Below are positions 1 through 7,356 of a DNA stretch of 32,124 bases, one piece after another. Each line of letters starts with the position of its first letter. Position 1 is the first letter of the stretch. The position numbers and the translations under genes were made by a program. The notes under the pieces were generated by a model that saw nothing but the letters and a program-made list of their open reading frames with translations, did no database searches and was not told where the DNA came from. This DNA comes from Candidatus Tepidiaquacellales bacterium OLB5 (GTDB lineage Bacteria > Bacteroidota > Ignavibacteria > Tepidaquicellales > OLB5), in the NCBI GenBank assembly GCA_001567545.1, contig LLZO01000024.1, positions 1-32,124 of the forward strand, in the 5' to 3' direction.

Positions 1-113
1 TATTATTATAATACAGTTATAGTTTAGTAATCAAATTGGTAATCATCAAGCATAAACCCTGCTTAAAAACGCACGGGAAGTGCCTTAAAACGAATTTTAA
101 AAGGAGGTCTCAA

Positions 114-1067
114 ATGTTCCTGTTCAAACGCGCAAATGGCAAATATTATGTTGGTTTCTATAGTGGTAAAAAACGGGTCAACAGATCACTCAAAACCAGC
201 AACAAAGCAATAGCAAATGAGCGGTTTCGTGAGTTCAAAACCGATAACAAGACGGTCCGTATTTCTGATATGAAAAGGAAAGCTTTGGAATATGCAGGTA
301 TTAATACCAGTACCAAAACTCAATCAGCTTACCGGAACTGCCTTACAAGATTTGAGGAGTATCTGGCTAATGATAAGCTGGCTAATATTTCAGAAACTGA
401 TATCCAAAATTATATAGGATTCAGAAATGGTAACAAATATAGTATGAATATTGAAATAGCCATACTGAAAAAAGCATTTAAGATAGCCTGGGATAAAAAA
501 TGGATCCTTGATAACCCGGCAAAGAATATTAAAAAATTCAGTGTCAAATCACCGGTGAAAGATTTTACACCTGAACAAAAAGAATCCATCCTGGCTGAGC
601 TTAAACAATGCGGCAATATTAATTATTATTATGCCTTTGCACTGGCACTTGAAACGGGAATGAGAAAAGCTGAAATTTGCAATCTTAAATGGAGCCAGGT
701 TAAACATGATAAAATCCTTATACCCAATAAAATGGATGATGAGCCTGAAAATACATATCTGAATGATGCAGCAATGAATATACTTGATATATTGAAGCAG
801 CGTAAAATAAAATCATTTAATAATTATGTGTTCGGGAACAAGCTAAATGAAAGGAATTTAACCCGGACTTTCAACAGGATCCGTGCTAAACTGGGGTTTG
901 ATAATTCAATCCGTTTTCACTCCACCCGGCATACAGCAGTTACGAAATGGGCTAATGAATTACCTTTACATATTGCCCAAGCGCTAGCAAGGCATAGGGA
1001 TATCAAAACTACAATGAATTATGTGCATACAAATGAACAGCAGCTTAGAGAAGCTGTAAACAAATAA
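114..1067 (+). CDS. int: Tyrosine recombinase / phage integrase
   Basis: Site-specific integrase that would insert and excise the phage genome. The catalytic set is visible (numbering from the ATG at 114, 317 aa): R184 in ETGMRKAE, K206 in IPNKMDDE, H269 and R272 in HSTRHT, H294 in ARHRDI, and nucleophile Y303 in TMNYVH. An N-terminal arm/core-binding region (about 1-150) precedes the catalytic domain, as in the XerC/phage integrase family. The frame is open from 36, but AAGGAGGT at 101-108 lies 5 nt before the ATG at 114, which decides the start; this is the strongest ribosome binding site I saw. It is the first gene in the window and is transcribed away from the window edge. The attachment site is probably just to its left, but no repeat proves it. 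Confidence 0.95.
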   Translation: MFLFKRANGKYYVGFYSGKKRVNRSLKTSNKAIANERFREFKTDNKTVRISDMKRKALEYAGINTSTKTQSAYRNCLTRFEEYLANDKLANISETDIQNYIGFRNGNKYSMNIEIAILKKAFKIAWDKKWILDNPAKNIKKFSVKSPVKDFTPEQKESILAELKQCGNINYYYAFALALETGMRKAEICNLKWSQVKHDKILIPNKMDDEPENTYLNDAAMNILDILKQRKIKSFNNYVFGNKLNERNLTRTFNRIRAKLGFDNSIRFHSTRHTAVTKWANELPLHIAQALARHRDIKTTMNYVHTNEQQLREAVNK

Positions 1068-1130
1068 TATCATACAATGATACACTTAAGATATATTTGA
1101 ATATTATATTGCGAAAAAAGGAAAATCTAT

Positions 1131-1403
1131 ATGAAATTTTATAAAGGATTTACAATTGAGGGGATGAATCATATTCTATGTGGATTTGATTACGAGGCAA
1201 GAAAATCATTCCGGGATTCAAACAGAAGTATTACTATCAGAGCAGGCTTCAGAAACATTGAAAATGATGATGAAACCTACAGAGAAATGATTAAAATTGT
1301 GGATACAATAGAACCTAAGCTGCCAAATGATATTAATATTTCCCGTTTGCTGAAAAATAAAGTAATATCTAAATTCAGAATAGAAACAGATATTTTGGAT
1401 TAA
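1131..1403 (+). CDS. Hypothetical protein, 90 aa
   Basis: Unrecognised small soluble protein, charged, with no membrane segment. It starts with MKFYKGFTIEGMN and ends in a basic/hydrophobic helix (ISRLLKNKVISKFRIE). AAAAGGA about 8 nt before the ATG supports the start. It lies 63 bp after int on the same strand and may be co-transcribed with it. A TATATTTG box at 1092-1099 resembles a -7 element but has no TTG partner at the right distance. No function can be proposed. Confidence 0.65.
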   Translation: MKFYKGFTIEGMNHILCGFDYEARKSFRDSNRSITIRAGFRNIENDDETYREMIKIVDTIEPKLPNDINISRLLKNKVISKFRIETDILD

Positions 1404-1464
1404 TAAGAAAATTCTAATTCCCTATTTTATTTTTAAACTATTATTTATATTAAAAATAAAAATT

Positions 1465-1653
1465 ATGAGAGAAATAACAGAAGATAAATTTCCATGTCCC
1501 AAATGTGGTACATTAGCAACAAACGTAAATTATGTGGAGGGACATGAAGATCATCGAACCTTCAGATGCCCGAAATGTGAATTTGTATTTAATACCGTTG
1601 AAAGGATTATCCCGGGAACAGTTAAAGACAAAGATGGAAATATCATTGGATGA
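1465..1653 (+). CDS. Small zinc-ribbon protein, 62 aa
   Basis: Two CxxC pairs, FPCPKCGTLA near residue 10 and FRCPKCEFVF near residue 35, form a classic zinc ribbon that probably binds one zinc ion. Such ribbons bind nucleic acid or act as protein-protein modules; nothing more specific is visible. The stop overlaps the start of the next gene (ATGA at 1650-1653), so the two are probably translationally coupled. Confidence 0.7.
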   Translation: MREITEDKFPCPKCGTLATNVNYVEGHEDHRTFRCPKCEFVFNTVERIIPGTVKDKDGNIIG

Positions 1654-1919
1654 ATAAACTAGCAACAATGACCCTTGAAGAAAAAAGGGCATACTGGCGT
1701 ATGCTTGCCAAAAGATATTATATAAGGAATAAAAAGAAAAAACTAGCCGCGGTTAAAGAATATCAGCGTGAAAACTATGAAAAGGTACTGGCATATATTA
1801 AAAAATGGCAAGGAACTCATCCGGATAAAGTAAGAGCATATTTGAGAAAATATTCAAAGAAACAATATGCAAAATTGGTTCAATACAAAAAACTAATGAA
1901 AAAATTCAATCTGGAGTAA
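1650..1919 (+). CDS. Small basic Lys/Tyr-rich protein, 89 aa
   Basis: Strongly basic, helical protein made of a loose repeat (KRYYIRNKKK, KEYQRENYEK, RAYLRKYSKK) rich in Lys, Arg and Tyr. The composition resembles the basic linker helices that precede HNH nuclease domains in phage proteins, but no HNH residues follow, so it may be a stand-alone nucleic-acid-binding peptide or a remnant. It overlaps the upstream zinc-ribbon gene by 4 nt. Confidence 0.6.
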   Translation: MNKLATMTLEEKRAYWRMLAKRYYIRNKKKKLAAVKEYQRENYEKVLAYIKKWQGTHPDKVRAYLRKYSKKQYAKLVQYKKLMKKFNLE

Positions 1920-1948
1920 TATCACTCTAAATATCTTAATACTACACC

Positions 1949-2467
1949 ATGACAGATTATAAAACAATTCTGGTTACTGCGGTCTTCTCATTTTTGGTTG
2001 GATTTCTTTTGAAGCTCATCAAGGGCAAATCCAGAGTTTATTGGTGGAATTCTCATAATTTTTTATTTACACTTCCCAATGATTTATTGGTATATACGAA
2101 TGCTATTACTGTAAAGAATTTTGGGACGAAAACTGCAGATAAGATACAAATTGCTCATCACACAAAACCTGAATATTTCAAAATTTATCCGGCTCTTCCT
2201 TATATAGAAACGATTACACCTCAAAATGAACATATAGTAGAAATTGATAATCTCGCAGCAAATCAAGATTTTACTATAGAATTTTTGTCTTTAATAAATG
2301 CTCCTCAAATATTATATATTAAATCTATAGATGGATATTCAAAACTTATCACAAAACCAGCATACCCCACAAAAACTATAATTTTCGGATTCTTTTTAAT
2401 AACTACTTCGTTTGGTACTGCTATATACTGGCTGATTTACTTGATTCGAATTTTGTTGAGTTTATGA
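1949..2467 (+). CDS. Membrane protein with two terminal TM segments, 172 aa
   Basis: A TM helix at residues 7-23 (TILVTAVFSFLVGFLL) and another at about 145-168 (IIFGFFLITTSFGTAIYW) flank a beta-rich domain (about 30-140) containing VYTNAITVKNFGTKTADKI. That pattern resembles CARDB-like beta sandwiches (VxNxG), which is a weak analogy only. It is the last gene of the plus-strand group after int and lies outside the structural operons, so it is a candidate cargo gene, for example for superinfection exclusion or defence. That role is inferred from position. Confidence 0.65.
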   Translation: MTDYKTILVTAVFSFLVGFLLKLIKGKSRVYWWNSHNFLFTLPNDLLVYTNAITVKNFGTKTADKIQIAHHTKPEYFKIYPALPYIETITPQNEHIVEIDNLAANQDFTIEFLSLINAPQILYIKSIDGYSKLITKPAYPTKTIIFGFFLITTSFGTAIYWLIYLIRILLSL

Positions 2468-2728
2468 AATATTTAGAATACTGGTCAAAAAATGATACAA
2501 ATACAAAAACAGTTACAAGATTCACTATACTTCATCGTATGTTAAACACGGTATATTAGCTTAATAATTCTTCAGGAAAAACAATTAGGTATATTTTATA
2601 GAAATTAAGCAATTTTAGTATAGTTCATCTGGTAACTAAAAACGTTATTTTTCATAGGGAAAATTCTAATTCGAACAGATATTTGCTATTTACATGTCAA
2701 ATTCGGTAAATTTAGCGTAAATTGGGTA

Positions 2729-2760
2729 TTGCGGAATAGTATCATTATATGATATCTTTG
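2729..2760 (+). promoter_or_regulatory. Bacteroidota-type promoter before the NYN gene
   Basis: TTG at 2729-2731, 21 nt, then TATCTTTG at 2753-2760, matching the primary sigma consensus of Bacteroidota (TTG ... TAnnTTTG). Transcription should start about 2765. The rest of the 396-bp gap (2468-2728) is AT-rich and I see no gene in it; only the related stretches ACTATACTTCATC (2524-2536) and AGTATAGTTCATC (2617-2629) caught the eye as possible operator half-sites. Confidence 0.75.
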
Positions 2761-2764
2761 TAGC

Positions 2765-2848
2765 ACAATAATTATTACAAACATCCGAAACGCCAGTAGG
2801 CTGGCACATTTCAATAAACCCTCCTGACTAGTTCGGGAGGGTTTTTTA
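2765..2848 (+). ncRNA. Leader RNA / small RNA with hairpin plus terminator upstream of NYN gene
   Basis: From the predicted start site the transcript has a short A/U leader, a small hairpin GCCAG-UAGG-CUGGC (2782-2795), then an 11-bp terminator hairpin and U-tract. The NYN start codon is 16 nt beyond the U-tract. The RNA is therefore either a short independent sRNA of about 80 nt or an attenuator for the NYN gene. It shares no sequence with the paired RNA elements at 22.5 and 26.1 kb. Confidence 0.55.
2817..2847 (+). terminator. Intrinsic terminator in NYN leader
   Basis: AACCCTCCTGA (2817-2827) pairs with 2833-2843 over 11 bp, including one G-U pair, around a 5-nt loop, followed by T6 at 2842-2847. 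It stands before the gene rather than after it. Confidence 0.8.
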
Positions 2849-2863
2849 TTATAAGGAATAAAT

Positions 2864-3481
2864 ATGAAAAAAGTCGCAATCTTAATTGACGGAGGATTTT
2901 TCTCTTATAAATACAAAGATAAAAAAGGAACGCATGCAAGGGCTACAGATGTAGAAGCATTTACAAAAACCTGTCTGAAACCTGATGAGGAATTGTTTAG
3001 AATTTTCTATTATGATTGTCCTTACTATGAAAAAACATTAAAACTTCCTGTTTCCAAAACCAACGAGGATTATAGCAATAAGCCTAAAACTAATGCTGTT
3101 AAAATATTTTTATCCGAAATAGCTAAATTAGACCATTTTGCTTTAAGGAAAGGTGTTTTATCTTTTGATGGTTGGACGATTAAAAAAAGTGTTCAAGAAT
3201 CCATTGCTGTAACTCCACGGACATTATTAGATAGTGATTTTGAACCTATATTTAAGCAAAAAGAAGTCGATATTAAAATTGGTTTAGATGTTGCTTGGTT
3301 AGCATTAAATAAAATAGTTGACCGGATCATATTAATAGCTTGCGATTCTGACTTCATACCGGTGCTTAAATTTGCTCGAAGAGAAGGTCTTCAAACAATA
3401 CTAGTAACCTTAAATCACACTCATATTAAAAATAACATGCAAGATCATTGTGATGAATTTCGATTAGTAGAAATTACTTAA
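2864..3481 (+). CDS. NYN-domain (LabA/PIN-like) putative ribonuclease, 205 aa
   Basis: Single-domain NYN protein of the PIN-like nuclease superfamily, which cleaves RNA with a cluster of acidic residues and a divalent metal. The expected acidic positions are present: Asp9 in AILIDGGFF, the Asp residues in KEVDIKIGLDVAWLA (about 136-150), and ACDSDFIPV (about 160-168). The family occurs in RNA processing and in defence or abortive-infection settings; the target here is unknown. It has its own promoter and terminator-bearing leader and converges on the lysis cassette, so it is an independently regulated cargo gene, possibly expressed from the prophage. Confidence 0.85.
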   Translation: MKKVAILIDGGFFSYKYKDKKGTHARATDVEAFTKTCLKPDEELFRIFYYDCPYYEKTLKLPVSKTNEDYSNKPKTNAVKIFLSEIAKLDHFALRKGVLSFDGWTIKKSVQESIAVTPRTLLDSDFEPIFKQKEVDIKIGLDVAWLALNKIVDRIILIACDSDFIPVLKFARREGLQTILVTLNHTHIKNNMQDHCDEFRLVEIT

Positions 3482-3484
3482 CAT

Positions 3485-3516
3485 AAAAAAGCCGGATGTT
3501 CTAATTCCGGCTTTTT
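3485..3516. terminator. Bidirectional terminator between NYN gene and lysis operon
   Basis: GCCGGA (3491-3496) pairs with TCCGGC (3506-3511), flanked by A6 on the left and T5 on the right, so it can end both the plus-strand NYN transcript and the minus-strand late operon, although the endolysin stop is still 35 bp away. Confidence 0.85.
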
Positions 3517-3550
3517 CATTGATACGAGGAGGCGACATGTCAGGAAGGCT

Positions 3551-4432
3551 CTATTTGTATAGCTGATGCCATTTTGCAACAGCCCAAACCTGAGAAACAG
3601 GCCTGATACGCTTGAATACACCAAAACCCTCAGCACTTCCATCATTATTAGTATTTCCCTCAATTGTGGTTACAATACCTTTTTTCAGATCAATTCCAAT
3701 TATTATAAACACGTGCCTAGCATTGCCTCTTGAGGGGCTGTAAATATATCCGAAATCACCAATCTCAATCTGACCCTTTTTAACCGATTTAAACCCTGCA
3801 TTTTTCTTTACTGCAAAGTTTACATTATCCGGTGTATAACCACTGCATGTCCATTTATAATCGTGTTTGAGCTGCTTTAAAAGCCAATTCATAAAGAACT
3901 GACACCATGGGGCGCCTGTTGAAATTGTTCCACAGCTACCTATCCTTTGATATTCATTTACTCTCTTACCGCCATTATTATGAGGCTTTTCTTCAACCGT
4001 GCCAATTTCAGCTTTAGCCAATGCAATCACCCGAGTAATGAAATCAATATCACCTGAAGCAACAGGTTCCGGTTCCTGTACCGGAAATGTATCCGGCTTA
4101 ATATTAACTTTATACCATTCTGCAAGCTCTTCATAATGATTAAGAACATACCAATCAGAATAGTTGAATACACCATCAATGGCAAATGGGTAGTTATTTT
4201 TGATATCATCAGGTATCGGCAGCTGATACAAAGTCACTGCATCCTGTATTTTGGTTTGAAATGCCTCTAAGCATTCCTGTGTAACTTCACCGAAATAATC
4301 TGAATCATCCAGTTCACGGACCTTTCCATCGAAGAAACAGGTACCATAACCAAGCTGAATTAACCTGGCTTTCATTGAACCAACTTCGGGCATTGTATCG
4401 CCCAATTTTAAATCATACTTAAAAGGTAACAT
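3551..4432 (-). CDS. Endolysin: peptidoglycan-binding-like domain + CHAP amidase/peptidase
   Basis: Lysis enzyme of 293 aa. Residues about 5-95 resemble a PG_binding_1 three-helix domain (LGDTMPEVGSMKARLIQLGYG ... YFGEVTQECLEAFQ ... AIDGVF). A linker near 115-125 precedes a CHAP-type catalytic domain with Cys177 in GAPWCQFFMNW, His240 in GNARHVFIIIG and a polar partner E258/N260 in TIEGNTN. CHAP enzymes cut peptide or amide bonds of peptidoglycan. There is no signal peptide, so release through a holin is expected, which fits the membrane genes upstream. It is the last gene of the minus-strand late operon, 2 nt after a zinc-ribbon gene. Confidence 0.9.
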   Translation of the reverse strand: MLPFKYDLKLGDTMPEVGSMKARLIQLGYGTCFFDGKVRELDDSDYFGEVTQECLEAFQTKIQDAVTLYQLPIPDDIKNNYPFAIDGVFNYSDWYVLNHYEELAEWYKVNIKPDTFPVQEPEPVASGDIDFITRVIALAKAEIGTVEEKPHNNGGKRVNEYQRIGSCGTISTGAPWCQFFMNWLLKQLKHDYKWTCSGYTPDNVNFAVKKNAGFKSVKKGQIEIGDFGYIYSPSRGNARHVFIIIGIDLKKGIVTTIEGNTNNDGSAEGFGVFKRIRPVSQVWAVAKWHQLYK

Positions 4433-4434
4433 AG

Positions 4435-4653
4435 TTATTCTCCATCCTTTTTAACTGAACAATATTGACAGATTTCATATGACTTGCCAGTATTTTGGTC
4501 ATATTTTGTAATCCATTTATGAGGCTGAGGTTCTTTATGATGGTCTGGATGCTGAGCATAAGTTGTATTGCATTTAGGGCAGCTTTCACATGGCGCAGGT
4601 GGATAAGAACCTGTAATAATGCTTTCACCGCATTTACATCTGTATGTTTGCAT
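4435..4653 (-). CDS. Zinc-binding protein in lysis cassette, 72 aa
   Basis: Small Cys/His-rich protein: YRCKCGES, CESCPKCNTTY, HPDHH and ICQYCSVKK can hold one or two zinc ions. It sits between a spanin-like gene and the endolysin with gaps of only 5 and 2 nt. A second frame (4419-4628) is open in the same stretch, but only this frame has the cysteine pattern and operon spacing. Function unknown. Confidence 0.7.
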   Translation of the reverse strand: MQTYRCKCGESIITGSYPPAPCESCPKCNTTYAQHPDHHKEPQPHKWITKYDQNTGKSYEICQYCSVKKDGE

Positions 4654-4658
4654 AATTA

Positions 4659-5045
4659 TTATTTTTTAATGAATAGTTTATAAATGAAGTATGAAATAAC
4701 TGTAATTGCTGAACCGCCTGCAGCAAACCAATACCAATCCGGATTAGCTTTAATTATCACCTTTGGCATTGCCTGTTCAATTTTAAAAGCCTCCTGAATT
4801 TCAAGGATCGATTTTTCCAGCCGTGAAATTGTGAAGCTATAATTTGAACTATCCTGCAGGCGTATATTGTGTTCCTGTTCATAAGCAGCCTTGTATGCTT
4901 TTAGTAACTCTCTGCCTATTTCAAAACCCTGTATTTGGCTGGATGTCACGGTCCAGTTTGAATCGGTTTGAGTTTGTGAGTGAATCAGCCCAGTCAAGGA
5001 TACTGCGAACACGATTGCTATCAGGCTTAGTTTTAGTAATTTCAT
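4659..5045 (-). CDS. Spanin-like protein: signal peptide + periplasmic helix + C-terminal TM, 128 aa
   Basis: An N-terminal signal peptide (about 1-24, ending IHSQ), a helical region (about 30-98) and a C-terminal TM helix (about 105-124, WFAAGGSAITVISYFIY) followed by a lysine tail. The first 125 nt overlap the end of the upstream gene in another frame, an arrangement typical of Rz/Rz1 spanin pairs, which disrupt the outer membrane at lysis. There is no lipobox Cys, so it is not a classical Rz1; exported N-terminus plus inner-membrane C-terminus is closer to a unimolecular spanin. Role inferred from topology and position. Confidence 0.65.
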   Translation of the reverse strand: MKLLKLSLIAIVFAVSLTGLIHSQTQTDSNWTVTSSQIQGFEIGRELLKAYKAAYEQEHNIRLQDSSNYSFTISRLEKSILEIQEAFKIEQAMPKVIIKANPDWYWFAAGGSAITVISYFIYKLFIKK

Positions 5046-5304
5046 AAATGTTTTTATTTGATGTGTTAAAAATATTGTGAATTATAACATTGTGCGCTGA
5101 GTCCCTTTGACTTATTGCAAGAATTGAATCCAGTGCAATTTTCTGAAGTGAATCACTTTTATTCAAATGCTGAATTACTAGCTCTTTCAGCTTTGATGTT
5201 TCCTGTTCCTGAGGATCCTTATTACAGGAATTTACAGTGAAAGCCGTTGCAATGATGGCTATTACAACGACTCCCAATAAAATATAAAATTGTGTGTTTG
5301 TCAT
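4921..5304 (-). CDS. i-spanin-like protein, N-terminal TM + helical periplasmic domain, 127 aa
   Basis: One N-terminal TM helix (5-24) is followed by Cys27 (TVNSC) and a long polar helix with a heptad character (LKELVIQHLNKSDSLQKIA). This is the layout of inner-membrane Rz-type spanins. Cys27 could instead be lipidated, but Asn at -2 is a poor lipobox. The start overlaps the holin-like gene stop (ATGA, 5301-5304), and the 3' third overlaps the next gene by 125 nt, as in known spanin gene pairs. Confidence 0.65.
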   Translation of the reverse strand: MTNTQFYILLGVVVIAIIATAFTVNSCNKDPQEQETSKLKELVIQHLNKSDSLQKIALDSILAISQRDSAHNVIIHNIFNTSNKNIYEITKTKPDSNRVRSILDWADSLTNSNRFKLDRDIQPNTGF

Positions 5305-5696
5305 GGCTTTGGCTCCGGTTCTTTTACGGTGGTTGTTTTTGTTACTTCGCTGGTAACTTCAACTCCATCTTCTTTTTTTGTTGTTTTGAAATATGTTCCT
5401 ATTTCACTAATAACCTTTCCGGTACCTGCAGACATCAGTTTCTGGAAGATCTTGTATGCTCCATATCCCAAAACCATAAATACAATAAATTGGATTGAAT
5501 CACCAATCCATGATTTAGCCGGTTCAATGTGAATGAATAATTCCGTAGCGAACCAGAATATTGATACAAGAATTAAATTGAAAGCAGCGAACTTCTTATC
5601 AATAGCTACTTTTTTAACCAGCCAAGCTTCAAGAATTCCCAGTAACCACCCGGCAAAAATGAATTCATTTAAACTCCAAACAAATTGTTCAATCAT
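5301..5696 (-). CDS. Holin-like membrane protein, three TM, 131 aa
   Basis: Three hydrophobic segments (about 12-32, 40-56 and 66-86) and a charged C-terminal tail (TTKKEDGVEV ... KEPEPKP), the size and plan of many phage holins, which permeabilise the inner membrane to time lysis. It lies directly before the spanin-like pair. An A7 run in its tail (plus 5373-5379) is read intact, and the ATGA overlap with the next gene supports the frame. Confidence 0.65.
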   Translation of the reverse strand: MIEQFVWSLNEFIFAGWLLGILEAWLVKKVAIDKKFAAFNLILVSIFWFATELFIHIEPAKSWIGDSIQFIVFMVLGYGAYKIFQKLMSAGTGKVISEIGTYFKTTKKEDGVEVTSEVTKTTTVKEPEPKP

Positions 5697-5707
5697 TTTA
5701 AACCCCC

Positions 5708-5944
5708 CTATTTTTTATGTAAAAACTTATCTTCATTGAGAAGCTCCTTAAGCTTTGTATCCCTGTAGCTGGCATAGCCATTCTTAAAGCTTCTTTCAAG
5801 AGCATAGTCAGTGGCTTCCCATTTATACTCAAGAAGCTTTAAACGTCTTAGAATTTTATTAATCTGTGCAAGAATTAAAGTTGCCAACACAATGAACAGC
5901 CATTTACCGATTTCCATTACATATGGATTCTGAAATATTTCCAT
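5708..5944 (-). CDS. Small single-TM protein of lysis region, 78 aa
   Basis: One TM helix (about 11-30, EIGKWLFIVLATLILAQI) followed by a basic amphipathic tail (INKILRRLKLLEYKW ... LHKK). It lies 2 nt after the preceding membrane gene and 11 nt before the holin-like gene. It could be a second holin, an antiholin or a holin partner; nothing decides between these. Confidence 0.6.
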   Translation of the reverse strand: MEIFQNPYVMEIGKWLFIVLATLILAQINKILRRLKLLEYKWEATDYALERSFKNGYASYRDTKLKELLNEDKFLHKK

Positions 5945-5946
5945 TT

Positions 5947-6405
5947 TTAAGATATTATTATTATGATTAACGAAATAACTATTCCAATTAAAGCGCTTGT
6001 ATTGAACTTAGCTACGGTAAAACCATTTTTAAAAAAGAAAAATCCGCTGAACCAAAACGGAGTTAACCAGAACGGGTCGCCATTTTGCTCTTCATATTTT
6101 TTAATATTTTCTTCCTGACCGTTAAAAATGTAATACAGCCTGTCCAACAGCATGAAGTAATGACAGATCAGGCAAGCAGCAACACACCAGAATCCACCGA
6201 AAATGAATACTGCTGTTAAACCACCCAGCTCTACAGTTTTCTGAAGTATCCTGTATCGCATTGGAACGTCCCTACCGAACCAGTTAAAATGTTTAAACAG
6301 CCATTTGAAATACCCCTTTTCACCACGGCCATAGAAATAGCTGTCAAATCCTGACGTGAAGAGAACATATACGGCGATTGAAATTAATTGTTTTAGGTTT
6401 TCCAT
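5947..6405 (-). CDS. Membrane protein of lysis region, 152 aa
   Basis: About three hydrophobic stretches (5-20, 58-86 and 132-152), including GGLTAVFIFGGFWCVAACL and a C-terminal run ending IVISLIIIIIS. Rich in Phe, Tyr and Trp. Not recognised as a known holin family. First gene of the membrane-protein block after the tail fibre genes, 18 nt downstream of the fibre gene and 2 nt before the next gene, so it is part of the late operon. Confidence 0.6.
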   Translation of the reverse strand: MENLKQLISIAVYVLFTSGFDSYFYGRGEKGYFKWLFKHFNWFGRDVPMRYRILQKTVELGGLTAVFIFGGFWCVAACLICHYFMLLDRLYYIFNGQEENIKKYEEQNGDPFWLTPFWFSGFFFFKNGFTVAKFNTSALIGIVISLIIIIIS

Positions 6406-6423
6406 ATTGCTTTCAGTTAAATT

Positions 6424-7350
6424 TTATGGGGTATATCCCGGAACTAAATATTCCGTTCCATTCTCATCTTTTATTGTAAACCAGGTATTAGGTACTGATA
6501 AAAATATTTGATTATCAGTGCCTAAATATTTAGTGGGTGCACCACCTGATTGTTCTGGAACTACTGATGCAGAACGTGTTATCCAAATATTATCCGTTTT
6601 AATACCTCCGTCACCGTTCAAACCTGTTAAATAGCTACCTTCCAAGATTTTGATTTCTACACCACTTTCACTGGTTATTTTAAATCTCGATAAACCATTA
6701 GATGAAAATGCCATTTCTCCATCATTAACAGCTGCTATATAAGTATCATAATCATCTATGAAACTATAAGCATTTCCCGTTGTCGGATTGTTGTTAAATC
6801 CAAGATATAATCCGGTCCCGTCACCAAGTATCAGTGCATTCTGTTGTATCTTGACTGCATCTGCGCTGTCAGCTTGTATTAATAAGGTACCTGAAATGCT
6901 GTTTATTGTATCTACAGCAGCCTGACGGGTAATTGATACACCTGAAAATACATTCGCTTCACTAAAAGTGTTTGCACTATCCTTGTATGCATAACCGTTC
7001 AAGTTTGGAGTATAATACACTGTGTCCGATGAAATATCATAGATTAGTATGCCTCTTACGGTTCCGCTATCCTTTCCCAAAAACGAAGCTTTGTTTTCTA
7101 CAACTCTGAATGTTGTATCACTGCTGGAGCGGATAAATCTCCAAACAGAAGTATCAACTGCAGGAACATTAAAATACAGCGGCATTATAATTGAACCTGC
7201 TGATTTACCATAATAAGTGATTTTATTCTCAATCAACGAATATTTGCCGTCAGTACTGTTTCTTTTAAATCTGAAAACTGTAGTATCAATTGTTTGTGAA
7301 AATGTTGTGAAACAGAAGGCTAATAAAAATACAATGATTAGATTTTTCAT
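6424..7350 (-). CDS. Signal-peptide-bearing tail fibre-like protein, 308 aa
   Basis: Begins with a clean signal peptide (1-19, MKNLIIVFLLAFCFTTFSQ). The mature part is Ser/Thr/Asn/Gly-rich and beta-predicted, with two related units (FRFKRNSTDGKYSLIENK and WRFIRSSSDTTFRVVENK, the second ending in GKDSG where the first has GKSAG) near the N-terminus and a C-terminal region (GFNNNPTTGNAYSF ... YLGTDNQIF) like the base of fibre tips. Position after the tail genes and before lysis suggests a fibre or tip protein. A signal peptide is unusual for a virion protein assembled in the cytoplasm; see findings. Confidence 0.6.
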   Translation of the reverse strand: MKNLIIVFLLAFCFTTFSQTIDTTVFRFKRNSTDGKYSLIENKITYYGKSAGSIIMPLYFNVPAVDTSVWRFIRSSSDTTFRVVENKASFLGKDSGTVRGILIYDISSDTVYYTPNLNGYAYKDSANTFSEANVFSGVSITRQAAVDTINSISGTLLIQADSADAVKIQQNALILGDGTGLYLGFNNNPTTGNAYSFIDDYDTYIAAVNDGEMAFSSNGLSRFKITSESGVEIKILEGSYLTGLNGDGGIKTDNIWITRSASVVPEQSGGAPTKYLGTDNQIFLSVPNTWFTIKDENGTEYLVPGYTP

Positions 7351-7356
7351 ATGATT

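Noticed and set aside
1-113. Attachment site next to the integrase
   Set aside because: The flank is expected to hold attL/attP, but no direct repeat with another part of the window was seen and the other end lies outside.
1092-1099. TATATTTG as a promoter before the 90-aa gene
   Set aside because: No TTG about 20 nt upstream; isolated -7 boxes are common in AT-rich DNA.
2468-2728. Operator array or hidden gene before the NYN promoter
   Set aside because: Only one pair of loosely similar 13-mers and no open frame of note; insufficient for a call.
3537-3566. Nine-codon plus-strand ORF behind a strong AGGAGG
   Set aside because: Too short to judge and it lies in the end of the endolysin gene, after a terminator; the purine run is probably chance.
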